DNA from: an uncultured Prevotella sp.
Lineage (GTDB): Bacteria > Bacteroidota > Bacteroidia > Bacteroidales > Bacteroidaceae
DNA: 60,796 nucleotides
Assembly (NCBI GenBank): GCA_944320105.1
Contig: CALUGA010000012.1
Location: 1 to 60,796, forward strand
Direction of reading: 5' to 3'
Below are positions 1-9,159 of the stretch, one piece after another; positions within the stretch are counted from its first letter, which is position 1; each line of letters starts with the position of its first letter. Position numbers and translations under genes: made by a program. The notes below the pieces were generated by a model, which saw only the letters and a list, made by a program, of their open reading frames with translations, was not told the origin of the DNA and did no database searches.

Positions 1-92
1 TTATTCAAATATACAAATTGTTCAGCGGTTTTCTTCTTTCTTACTATCCTATCACTCGAAATGTCGGATGAACCATATGTTTTTGTGCCAGT

Positions 93-264
93 GGTCGGCT
101 TTCCAAACGCTTCCACCCTCTTGCCGACATCTTGTCTGCCGCTTTGTCTCGACGTAGAGACGTGGCGCGCCGCGTCTCTACCACAGCGCCATCGACAAAG
201 GCGACAGCCAATCTGCACGGCAATAGAATGGAATCGTTTTGGATTCTAATGACCGATTTGGGTT
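93..264. repeat. Long imperfect hairpin element, copy A
   Basis: The left arm (from 93, GGTCGGCTTTCCAAACGCTTCC) can pair imperfectly with the right arm (ending 254, GGAATCGTTTTGGATTC then AATGACC). The core is a perfect hairpin, GTAGAGACG at 154-162 with CGTCTCTAC at 173-181. The right end, TCTAATGACC followed by GATTTGGGTTAAA, is the same as in copy B at 12961-13157. It carries a 62-codon ORF (61-249) that I do not believe is coding. Bases 1-92 show nothing I recognise. Confidence 0.7.
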
Positions 265-370
265 AAAGGAGTTATAAGAAGTTATCGCTCCACTGCGTTC
301 CGCTAAGGAGTTAGAGCACAAATGCTTGTCCACTTCAATATTTCCATTTGCTTGGCTGATTGCGGACATT
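263..370 (-). repeat. 108-bp dispersed repeat, copy 1
   Basis: The reverse complement of this stretch matches 35301-35408 with about five mismatches. On the minus strand it lies downstream of the regulator gene that ends at 430, just as the other copy lies downstream of sufE. It begins directly at the end of hairpin element A. Confidence 0.85.
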
Positions 371-429
371 CATATTATCTATATTTCCGCCGCCTCAGCT
401 TGCGGCGATGGCGCGCGGAGGGTCGCCTG

Positions 430-2226
430 TCAGATGCGGCGTATGAAGTCGTCGAGGCTGTCGCCGCGCTGCAGGCCGAGCTTCTTGCGCAGGCGGTATC
501 GGTTGCTGTTAACGCTGTCGGGGCTAACGGAGAGCATCTCGGCTATCTGCTTGGCCCTAAGCCCGATGCGTATGTAGGCGCAGAGGCGCAGGTCGTTCTC
601 GGTGAGTTCGGCCGATAGCAGCTTGAGCTTGCGGAAGAAGTCGGGGTGTACGCTGTCGAAGTGGAGCTTGAACCGCTGCCACTCGTCGTCGTTGCGCAGG
701 CTCTCGCCAATGATGGCGTTTACCTGCCTTACATATTCCAGCGGCACCTTGCCCTCGTCAAAGTAACGCTTGGTGATGGCGCTGAGCTGCTGCAGCACCT
801 CGTTCTTGTTGGCCAGCAGCAGGGTAGACGAGCTTATCTCGCACTCCTTCTGCTTCATGTCGCGCTCAAAGTTCTTCCTGTTGGTGCTGTAGATGAGGGC
901 GTCGCGGGTGATGTTGCTGCGCAGCTCGCGGTTTTCCACCTCGCGTATGCGGTACCGCTGCCACAGGTACACCGCCACGGCCACGGCCAACAGCACCAGT
1001 ATTGCGGCGGCGGCCAGCGTAAGGTAAGCTACGTCGCGCTTGTGGCGCGCCTCCTGTTCGAGCAGCCTTATGCGGTCGTTGCTCCGCGCGATGGCCTCCC
1101 TGGCGCGCGCCTTGGTGACGTTCTGCCGCCTTATGTCGTTCACGTTGCGCACATACTCGGCGGTGAACAGCTTGAGGTATCTGTAGGCCGCGGCCTCGTC
1201 GCCCATGCCCTCGTGGGCCAGGTAGAGGCATTCGTATATGTCGGCCATGAAGCGTTCGCCCCTCATTCGGATGGCCCACCGCTCGGCTTCGGCCATGATG
1301 GCGGCGGCCTCACGGTAGTTGGCGGCGGCAAGGGCCCCCCGCGCCTTGGTGATGGTGGCCAGGGTGCGGAACAGGCGGTTGCCGGGCGCGCGGCGGTGGA
1401 GCAGGCTGAAGGCACTGTCGGCGGCGGCGCGGGCGCTGTCGAGGCGGCCATTGTCGATGAAAAGCTGCGCCATGCTGGTGAAAGCCTGCAGCGACAAAGG
1501 CCAGTCTTCGGCCCGGTTGTGGGCCAGGGCCTGCCTGTAAAGCTCCAGTTGCTGCCCCTTGGGCGCGAGCTGGGCCTCGAAGAAGTATATCCTGCCGAGC
1601 GGGAAGCCGGCCTTGGCGTAAGCCTTGCGGGCATTGCCGAGCGCCGGGCGGGCGTTGTCGGGGTCGCCTATGTCTACAAAGAGCTGCGCCAGCAGCAGGT
1701 AGGCGTTGCCGAGGAAGTAGCTGTCGGCCGACTCGCCAAAGGTGGCTATGGCCTCGTTGACCAGGCGGTAGGAGCGCATATAGTGGCCCATGCGCTCGCA
1801 GTTGCCCGCCAGCTGGTACTTTATGCAGGCCTCATCGTAGGCGTAAGCCGGCGAGCAGAGGGCGAGCGCGCTGTCGAGCAGGGCCATGCACTCAGCCGGG
1901 CGGGCGTCCATCTGGCCGGCACGCACCCGCCAGTAGAGGGCGCGGGCCTGCAACTGGCGGTTGCCGCTGAGGCGGGCTATGCTGTCGAGGCGGCTTAGCG
2001 ATTCGTCGGTGATGCTCTCGCGGCGGCTGGCAAAGTCGAGGGCGCACAGCCGCCGGGCTATGCTGTCGAAGCTGCTGTCAATGGGCTTGAAGTAATAGCC
2101 GTAGCCCCGGGCGGCTGCCTGCGGTGCGAGCAGCACAAGCCACGCCACCGCAAGCGCGGCGGCGAGGCGCACCGCCCGGCCCGGGGCGTCGCACTTCGGC
2201 TTGCAAGTGTGGATTGCCTTGCCCAT
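430..2226 (-). CDS. Membrane-anchored TPR / LuxR-type transcriptional regulator
   Basis: A 598-residue protein. The N-terminus has a signal or anchor segment (hydrophobic about residues 18-37). A long helical region with TPR-like repeats follows to about 385, then one strong membrane segment near 394-417 and a charged, probably coiled-coil stretch. The C-terminal helix-turn-helix (about 545-590, with KQIAEMLSVSPDSVNSNRYRLRKKL) is LuxR/GerE-like. The layout puts TPRs in the periplasm and the DNA-binding domain in the cytoplasm, a type known in Bacteroidetes. It follows the C-S lyase gene by 33 bases on the same strand, so the two are probably co-transcribed. The ligand and targets are unknown. 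Confidence 0.82.
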   Translation of the reverse strand: MGKAIHTCKPKCDAPGRAVRLAAALAVAWLVLLAPQAAARGYGYYFKPIDSSFDSIARRLCALDFASRRESITDESLSRLDSIARLSGNRQLQARALYWRVRAGQMDARPAECMALLDSALALCSPAYAYDEACIKYQLAGNCERMGHYMRSYRLVNEAIATFGESADSYFLGNAYLLLAQLFVDIGDPDNARPALGNARKAYAKAGFPLGRIYFFEAQLAPKGQQLELYRQALAHNRAEDWPLSLQAFTSMAQLFIDNGRLDSARAAADSAFSLLHRRAPGNRLFRTLATITKARGALAAANYREAAAIMAEAERWAIRMRGERFMADIYECLYLAHEGMGDEAAAYRYLKLFTAEYVRNVNDIRRQNVTKARAREAIARSNDRIRLLEQEARHKRDVAYLTLAAAAILVLLAVAVAVYLWQRYRIREVENRELRSNITRDALIYSTNRKNFERDMKQKECEISSSTLLLANKNEVLQQLSAITKRYFDEGKVPLEYVRQVNAIIGESLRNDDEWQRFKLHFDSVHPDFFRKLKLLSAELTENDLRLCAYIRIGLRAKQIAEMLSVSPDSVNSNRYRLRKKLGLQRGDSLDDFIRRI

Positions 2227-2259
2227 GGCGCAGATTGCTTTACATTGCCGCCGGGGCGT

Positions 2260-3420
2260 TCAGCCCAGCACGGAGGCCATGCGCTCCAGGCCCTCCATCA
2301 TGCGGCTGCGGGGGCAGGCGATGTTGATGCGGATGAAACCCTCGCCTGCCTGGCCGTACATGGTGCCGCTGTTCACCATCACGCGGGCCTCGGAGGCAAG
2401 GCGGTCGGCAAGCTCGTCGGAGGTGGCATGGAGCGCGCGGCAGTCCACCCACACGAGGTAGGTGCCTTCGAGCGGCGTCACCCTGAGCGCGGGCAGCCGC
2501 TCGGCGAAGAAGCGGCAGAGGGCGCCGTAGTTGTCCCAAAGGTACTGGCGCAGCGCGTCGAGCCACTGCTCGCCCTCGTTGTAGGCGGCCATGAGGCCCT
2601 CGACGCCAAAGGGGTTGACGTCGCACACCTCGTTGATGTTGATGGCGCGGTCTATCTTGGCGCGCGTCTCGGCGTCGTCGCAGATGATGTTGGCTATCTG
2701 CAGGCCGGCGGTGTTGAACGACTTCGACGGCGAGTTGGCCACGATGGCGTTGTGCAGGCAGTCGGCAGACACGGCGGCAAAGGGCTGGTAGGCCAGCCCG
2801 GGGCGCGTAAGCTCGCAGTGAATCTCGTCGGAGAGCACCCTCACGCCGTGCCTAAGGCAGATGTCGTTGAGCCGCAGCAGCTCGTCGGCGGTCCACACTC
2901 GGCCCACGGGGTTGTGAGGGTTGCAGAGCACGAGCAGCTTGGCCCTGGGGTCGGCGGCCTTGGCTTCGAGGTCGGCGTAGTCGATGGTGAAGCGTCCGCC
3001 GTCGTTCTTCAGCGGGTTCTCAAGCACCTCGCAGCCGTTGTTGCGCACGGAAGAGAAGAAGCAGTTGTACACCGGCGTCTGCAAAATCACGCGGTCGCCC
3101 GGCCCGCAGAGGGCCTTTACCACCACCGATACGGCAGGCACCACGCCCGAGGTGTACATGATCCACTCGCGCCTTACGGCCCAGCCGTGGCGCCGCGAGA
3201 ACCAATCGGCCACTGCGTCGTAGTAAGCCTCAGGCACCTTTACGTAGCCAAACACGCCGTGCTCCACGCGGCGGCGCAGGGCATCGATTACGGGCGGGGC
3301 CGTGCGGAAGTCCATGTCGGCCACCCACATGGGCAGCACGTCGGCGCCCGGGGCGGAATCCCACTTGTAGGAATTTGTTCCGCGGCGGTCTACGAGTTCG
3401 TCGAAATTGTAGTCAGTCAT
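2260..3420 (-). CDS. MalY/PatB-type pyridoxal-phosphate C-S lyase
   Basis: A fold-type I aminotransferase-like enzyme of 386 residues, expected to cleave cystathionine or cysteine-type C-S bonds in the cytoplasm. It begins NFDELVDRRGTNSYKWD, typical of MalY/PatB. It has the substrate-loop motif LPMWVADMDF, the cofactor-region motif CNPHNPVGRVW, and the PLP lysine in NSPSKSFNTAGLQ near residue 230. I chose the ATG at 3420 because homologues start just before NFDE; an in-frame ATG at 3432 is possible. A -7 box lies at 3548-3555 on the minus strand. It heads a probable two-gene unit with the TPR/LuxR regulator. Whether it is a true cystathionine beta-lyase cannot be told from sequence alone. Confidence 0.88.
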   Translation of the reverse strand: MTDYNFDELVDRRGTNSYKWDSAPGADVLPMWVADMDFRTAPPVIDALRRRVEHGVFGYVKVPEAYYDAVADWFSRRHGWAVRREWIMYTSGVVPAVSVVVKALCGPGDRVILQTPVYNCFFSSVRNNGCEVLENPLKNDGGRFTIDYADLEAKAADPRAKLLVLCNPHNPVGRVWTADELLRLNDICLRHGVRVLSDEIHCELTRPGLAYQPFAAVSADCLHNAIVANSPSKSFNTAGLQIANIICDDAETRAKIDRAININEVCDVNPFGVEGLMAAYNEGEQWLDALRQYLWDNYGALCRFFAERLPALRVTPLEGTYLVWVDCRALHATSDELADRLASEARVMVNSGTMYGQAGEGFIRINIACPRSRMMEGLERMASVLG

Positions 3421-3547
3421 ATTTTCCCACATTATATAATATACAGTCTTGATGTTCTTGCAAGCCGATGCCGGCAATCGGAAACGCAGGGGCGGCGCGC
3501 ACACCTGCCCCGCCGCAGCCTATTGCCGGCGCGCGGCTTTGCCCTTG

Positions 3548-3555
3548 CAAAGTTA
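3548..3555 (-). promoter_or_regulatory. -7 box for the C-S lyase gene
   Basis: TAACTTTG on the minus strand, with CTTG 19 bases upstream at 3575-3578 as a near-consensus -33 element. It is divergent from the miaB promoter about 80 bases away. Confidence 0.6.
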
Positions 3556-3630
3556 CGCATTTTCCGCCAAACGGCAAGTACCGCTTTTACCTATGGCGCA
3601 ACCTAAATGGCTGTTTTGTGCTGTTTTTAT

Positions 3631-3661
3631 TTTGACGGATGGCCATTTTGCTGTAACTTTG
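3631..3661 (+). promoter_or_regulatory. Promoter of miaB
   Basis: TTTG at 3631-3634, a 19-base spacer, then TAACTTTG at 3654-3661: an exact match to the Bacteroidetes primary sigma consensus TTTG-N19-TAnnTTTG. The start codon is 18 bases further on. Confidence 0.85.
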
Positions 3662-3678
3662 CCCCCGCAACGACCAAA

Positions 3679-5022
<1,344 letters not shown>

Positions 5023-5034
<12 letters not shown>

Positions 5035-5055
5035 AAAAGTAAAAAGGTAAAAAAG
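5023..5055 (+). repeat. 8-bp array GTAAAAAA overlapping the miaB stop
   Basis: Four units (GTAAAAAA, GTAAAAAA, GTAAAAAG, GTAAAAAA) run from inside the miaB reading frame past its TAA stop, followed by GACTGCGCATGG. The same unit recurs at 44671-44704, and its complement at 56534-56586. Confidence 0.9.
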
Positions 5056-5131
5056 ACTGCGCATGGAATGGGGCAGCTTGCATATGTCTGCCTCCCGTCG
5101 CCTGTCTACCGCATCCTTTCAATATATAACA

Positions 5132-6961
5132 ATGAAAGAATTCCTCATCATAATGCGCCGCTTCATACCGCCATACAAGCGGTACCTGGCGCAGTCGATA
5201 GTGTTCAACATCCTCTCCGCCGTGCTCAACATCTTCTCGTTCGCGGCGCTCATACCCATACTCCAAATCCTCTTCAAGACCGGCGACGCCACCGCCGCCA
5301 CGCAGCTCATGGCCTTGGGCGATGCGGGAGTGAAGGACGTGCTGATGAACAACATGAACTTCTACGTCAACCGCCTCATCGAAAGCATCGGCCCGAGCAC
5401 CACACTGCTCTGCATCGGCCTCTTCCTGGCCTTCGCCACCTTCCTAAAGACGGGCTGCTACTTCCTCTCCTCGGCCGCCATCATACCCATGCGCACCGGC
5501 GTGGTGCGCGACATCCGCAACCTGCTCTACCGCAAGATAACGTCGCTGCCGCTCGGATTCTTCTCCGGCGAGCGCAAGGGCGACATCATAGCCCGCATGA
5601 CCGGCGACGTGAACGAGGTGGAAAGCTCCATCATGTCGTCGCTCGACATGCTCTTCAAGAACCCCATCCTCATCATAGCCTACTTCTCCACGCTGCTCTT
5701 CATCAGCTGGCAGCTCACGCTCTTCACCATCGCCATAGTGCCGTTCATGGGCTGGGTGATGGGCAACGTGGGCCGCAAGCTGAAGCAGAACTCCAAGGAG
5801 GCGCAGGCCCTTTGGAGCGACACGATGAGCCAGGTGGAGGAGACGCTGGGCGGACTGCGCATAATCAAGGCTTTCTGCGCCGAGGACAAGATGAACGAAC
5901 GCTTTGCCAACGTGAACAACCGGCAGCGCGCCAGCGTGATGAAAGTGAACCGGCGGCAGCAGCTTGCCCACCCCATGAGCGAGTTCCTCGGCACGGTCAT
6001 GATAGTCATCGTGCTGTGGTTCGGCGGCATCCTGGTGCTCAACAACATGACGCTCTCCGGCCCCACGTTCATCTATTACCTCGTTATACTCTACAGCATC
6101 ATCAATCCGCTGAAGGAATTCTCAAAGGCCGGGTACAACATACCCAAGGGACTGGCCTCCATGGAGCGCATAAACAAGATACTGAAGGCCGAAAACCCCA
6201 TACGCGAGAAGCCCAACCCGGTGCGCATCAAGGAGTTCAAGCACAAGATAGAGTTCCGCGACGTGTCGTTCCGGTACGACCAGAAGTGGGTGCTGCGCCA
6301 CATCAACCTCACCATAGAGAAGGGCAAGACGATAGCCCTCGTGGGCCAGAGCGGAGGCGGAAAGTCAACGCTCGTTGACCTCATACCGCGCTACTACGAC
6401 GTGCAGGAGGGCGAGGTGCTCATCGACGGGGTTAACGTAAAGGACCTTGGCATACACGACCTGCGACAGCTCATTGGCAACGTGAACCAGGAGGCAATAC
6501 TCTTCAACGACTCCTTCCGCAACAACATCACCTTCGGGGTGGACGGGGCCACGCAGGAGCAGATAGACGAGGCGGCGCGAATAGCCAACGCCTACGACTT
6601 CATAACGGAGTCGGAGCACGGCTTCGACACCAACATCGGCGACCGCGGCAGCCGCCTCTCGGGCGGCCAACGCCAGCGCGTGAGCATAGCCCGCGCCATA
6701 CTGAAGAACCCGCCCATACTGATTCTCGACGAGGCCACCTCGGCGCTCGACACCGAAAGCGAGCGGTTGGTGCAGGACGCGCTCGAAAAGCTCATGAAGA
6801 CGCGAACTACCGTGGCCATTGCCCACCGCCTGTCGACCATCAAGAGCGCCGACGAGATTTACGTGATCCACGAGGGCGAGATAGTGGAACACGGCTCGCA
6901 CGAGGAGCTGCTCGCCATCGGCGGATACTACAAGAAACTCAACGACATGCAAACGCTTTGA
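5132..6961 (+). CDS. ABC exporter, fused membrane and ATPase domains (MsbA-like)
   Basis: A half-transporter of 609 residues. Residues about 1-330 form a six-helix exporter membrane domain with the coupling motif GDIIARMTGDVNEVE. Residues about 345-609 form the ATPase, with Walker A VGQSGGGKST, signature LSGGQ, Walker B ILILDEATSALD and the switch histidine in AIAHRLST. It is expected to homodimerise in the inner membrane and export a lipid or another amphipathic substrate; MsbA-like lipid A flipping is plausible but not proven. I chose the ATG at 5132 (MKEFLIIMRRF). An upstream in-frame extension to 5063 lies in repeat-derived sequence. No separate promoter is visible, so read-through from miaB is likely. 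Confidence 0.9.
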   Translation: MKEFLIIMRRFIPPYKRYLAQSIVFNILSAVLNIFSFAALIPILQILFKTGDATAATQLMALGDAGVKDVLMNNMNFYVNRLIESIGPSTTLLCIGLFLAFATFLKTGCYFLSSAAIIPMRTGVVRDIRNLLYRKITSLPLGFFSGERKGDIIARMTGDVNEVESSIMSSLDMLFKNPILIIAYFSTLLFISWQLTLFTIAIVPFMGWVMGNVGRKLKQNSKEAQALWSDTMSQVEETLGGLRIIKAFCAEDKMNERFANVNNRQRASVMKVNRRQQLAHPMSEFLGTVMIVIVLWFGGILVLNNMTLSGPTFIYYLVILYSIINPLKEFSKAGYNIPKGLASMERINKILKAENPIREKPNPVRIKEFKHKIEFRDVSFRYDQKWVLRHINLTIEKGKTIALVGQSGGGKSTLVDLIPRYYDVQEGEVLIDGVNVKDLGIHDLRQLIGNVNQEAILFNDSFRNNITFGVDGATQEQIDEAARIANAYDFITESEHGFDTNIGDRGSRLSGGQRQRVSIARAILKNPPILILDEATSALDTESERLVQDALEKLMKTRTTVAIAHRLSTIKSADEIYVIHEGEIVEHGSHEELLAIGGYYKKLNDMQTL

Positions 6962-7092
6962 GAATTAAAAGTTAAAAATTAAAAGTTAAAAGTTAGGGCT
7001 GAGCCGAGGAAATGAAGAATTAAGAATTAAGAATGAAGAAAGCTGCGCCGAGGAAATTAAGAATGAAGAATGAAGAATGAAGAAAGCTGCGC
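6961..7092 (+). repeat. 7-bp arrays (TTAAAAG, AGAATTA, AATGAAG) after the ABC gene
   Basis: Two blocks begin at the stop codon: GAATTAAAAGTTAAAAATT-type heptads, then AAGAATTAAG and GAATGAAGAATGAAG heptads. The second block is duplicated, and each copy ends in AAAGCTGCGCCG. Confidence 0.85.
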
Positions 7093-7218
7093 CGGTTACC
7101 AATCACGACGAGCCGCGATGCCATGCGGGCGGGCAGCGGCAAAGTAAAGAAATTTCTGAAAACGCGCCGATGCAGGCACTTCGCGGCCAAGTTCCTGACA
7201 GCCAGAGGCTTGCGGGCA

Positions 7219-7328
7219 GCGGCCGTTTGGCAATGCAAAACAGGCCGTCCGGCGGCGCGAAACAGCACGTTCGGCAGCGCGAAACGGCACGTATTGCGCG
7301 GCCATACGGCCAATGGCAGGCGGCGCAA
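7219..7328 (+). repeat. 22-bp tandem repeat array 1
   Basis: Units start at 7219, 7241, 7263, 7285 and 7307, exactly 22 bp apart. Typical units begin CAGGCCGT or CAGCACGT and end GCGAAA or GCAAAA. A palindromic block (around 7180-7212, GCCAAGTTCCTGACAGCCAG) lies on the left. It sits in the 686-base gap before rpoN, which also holds the heptads and the leader repeat. Confidence 0.85.
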
Positions 7329-7428
7329 GGCTGCGGGTAAACATTTTTCGCGCGCCCCTCCGCCGGCGAGGCCGCCGCACCCACCGGGCAGCCCGCACCG
7401 CGCCGAGCAAATAAATATCCCATTTTCC

Positions 7429-7459
7429 TTTGCCCTTTACGCGATTTGCACTAACTTTG
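7429..7459 (+). promoter_or_regulatory. Promoter of rpoN
   Basis: TTTG 7429-7432, 19-base spacer, TAACTTTG 7452-7459, an exact consensus match. It leads straight into the leader repeat, giving an untranslated leader of about 180 bases before rpoN. Confidence 0.85.
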
Positions 7460-7465
7460 CAAAAC

Positions 7466-7616
7466 GCAAGCTGCACTCGTGAATCAACAGCAGAGACGAT
7501 GTGCACATCGTCTCTACCAACCGTCCGCGTTTGCATCGCCTTTGCATAAAGCAAGCTGCACTCGGGAAATCGGAAGCGAGCTTCCTTTCCGCTCGTTTGC
7601 ATCGCCTTTGCAATAG
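7466..7616 (+). repeat. Promoter-leader repeat, two units, with palindromic cores
   Basis: Two units of about 85 and 66 bp start GCAAGCTGCACTCG at 7466 and 7551 and end TTTGCATCGCCTTTGCA. The core of unit 1 is a perfect 22-bp palindrome at 7493-7514 (GAGACGATGTG and its complement). Unit 2 has a different short palindrome around GAAGCGAGCTTC. A third copy lies in the leader at 42086-42170. Confidence 0.85.
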
Positions 7617-7647
7617 TACAAGTTCACCTAACACTATAATCACATAC

Positions 7648-9159
7648 ATGGCTCAAAGTCAAGTCCAGGTACAGAAACAAGAGCAGGCTCTGAGGCAGAC
7701 GCAGGCCATAACGCAGCAGCAGATGCTGCAGTCGCACCTCGTGGAGCTGCCCATCAACCAACTGCTGGAGCGCATCAACACCGAGATGGACGACAACCCG
7801 GCCCTCGAAGCCGAGCCGCAGGGCGAGCCTTTGGCCGAAACCGGCGAGCAGGCCGACTTCGGGCCCGACGGCGAGGCGCACGACGATGACTACGACGCCG
7901 AGCACGAGAGGGAGGAAAGGCAGTCGGCCCTCGACGAAGCCCTGGCCGGAATAGGCCGCGACGACGAGGAGCTGCCCGTGTACCAAGGCGGGCAGAACGC
8001 CGCCGAGGGGCGCGAGGAGATGGTCTACGGCGACACCGTGTCGTTCTACGACCAGCTCAAGGAGCAGATGGGCGAGATTGAGCTTACGCCCCGGCAGCGC
8101 ACAATCATGGAGTACGTGATAGGCTCGCTCGATGACGACGGCCTGCTGCGCAAGAGCGCCGACACCATAGCCGACGAGCTGGCCATATACCACAACACCG
8201 AGGCCACGCCGCAGGAGGTGGACGGCGTGATAGCCCTGCTGCACCAGTTCGACCCGCCCGGCATCGGCGCGCGCAGCCTGCAGGAGTGCCTGCTGCTGCA
8301 GATAGCACGGCGCGACGACTCGCGCCTCACGCAGCTCATGCGCGAGGTGGTGAGCCGCCACTTCGACGAGTTCACCAAAAAGCACTGGGACAAGATACGC
8401 ACCGCGCTCGCACTCACCGCCCCGCAGGCCGAGGCACTCTTCGCCGAGCTGCGCCGCCTCAACCCCAAGCCCGGCGCAGCCATGGGCGAGGCCGTGGGCC
8501 GCAGCGTGCAGCAGATAACGCCCGACTTCATCGTTGACACGCAGGACGACGGCACAGTTACCTTCACGCTCAACTCGGGCGACGTGCCTGAGCTGCGCGT
8601 GTCGCAGTCGTTCGCCGACACCATGCGCCAGTACCGCGACAGCGGCGCCGCCATGAGCCGGCAGATGAAGGAGGCCCTGCTCTACACCAAGAAGAAGGTG
8701 GAGGCCGCCCAGGGCTTCATAGAGGCCATAAAGGTGCGCCGCCGCACCCTCACCACTACCATGCAGGCCATCATCAACTGGCAGCACCGCTTCTTCGAGG
8801 ACGGCGACGAGGCGTCGCTCCGCCCCATGATCCTCAAGGACATAGCCGAGAAGACGGGACTCGACATATCCACCGTGTCGCGCGTCACGGGCAGCAAGTA
8901 CGCCCAGACGCGCTGGGGCACATTCCCCCTGCGCCACTTCTTCAGCGACAGCCTCGTAACCCAAAGCGGCGAGGAGCTGCCCACGCGACGCATAAAGGCT
9001 GCCCTGCGCGACATAGTGGAGGCCGAAGACAAGAGCCGACCCTTAAGCGACGACGCCCTGAAGGACGCCCTCGCCCGGGCAGGATTCCCCATAGCCCGGC
9101 GCACCGTGGCCAAGTACCGCGAGCAACTGGGCATACCCATAGCACGACTCCGCCGATGA
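7648..9159 (+). CDS. rpoN: RNA polymerase sigma-54 factor RpoN
   Basis: Sigma-54 of 503 residues. The N-terminal activator-interaction region is glutamine-rich (QVQVQKQEQALRQTQAITQQQM, then MLQSHLVELPINQLL). An acidic region II and the core-binding domain follow. The helix-turn-helix is around residues 398-418 (LKDIAEKTGLDISTVSRVTGSKY), and the RpoN box that reads the -24 element is ARRTVAKYRE near 482. It directs transcription dependent on enhancer-binding ATPases; no such activator is encoded in this window. ATG 7648 places the glutamine-rich region at the N-terminus, as in the family. The PAP2-like gene starts within the last codons (4-base overlap), so the two are translationally coupled. 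Confidence 0.96.
   Translation: MAQSQVQVQKQEQALRQTQAITQQQMLQSHLVELPINQLLERINTEMDDNPALEAEPQGEPLAETGEQADFGPDGEAHDDDYDAEHEREERQSALDEALAGIGRDDEELPVYQGGQNAAEGREEMVYGDTVSFYDQLKEQMGEIELTPRQRTIMEYVIGSLDDDGLLRKSADTIADELAIYHNTEATPQEVDGVIALLHQFDPPGIGARSLQECLLLQIARRDDSRLTQLMREVVSRHFDEFTKKHWDKIRTALALTAPQAEALFAELRRLNPKPGAAMGEAVGRSVQQITPDFIVDTQDDGTVTFTLNSGDVPELRVSQSFADTMRQYRDSGAAMSRQMKEALLYTKKKVEAAQGFIEAIKVRRRTLTTTMQAIINWQHRFFEDGDEASLRPMILKDIAEKTGLDISTVSRVTGSKYAQTRWGTFPLRHFFSDSLVTQSGEELPTRRIKAALRDIVEAEDKSRPLSDDALKDALARAGFPIARRTVAKYREQLGIPIARLRR

Noticed and set aside
61-249. 62-codon ORF inside hairpin element A
   Set aside because: The sequence is explained by the base-paired hairpin, and the frame is not preserved in copy B.
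646-1998. 450-codon plus-strand ORF opposite the TPR/LuxR gene
   Set aside because: It is a low-complexity, Ala/Val/Gly/His-rich shadow of the real gene, caused by high G+C content. The same applies to the long antisense or out-of-frame ORFs at 2209-3606, 3553-5064, 7624-8964, 14343-15986, 27734-29308, 30422-31867 and 52943-54223.
7219-7328. 22-bp arrays as CRISPR
   Set aside because: The units follow each other without spacers, each array has only four or five units, and there are no cas genes. They are simple tandem repeats.
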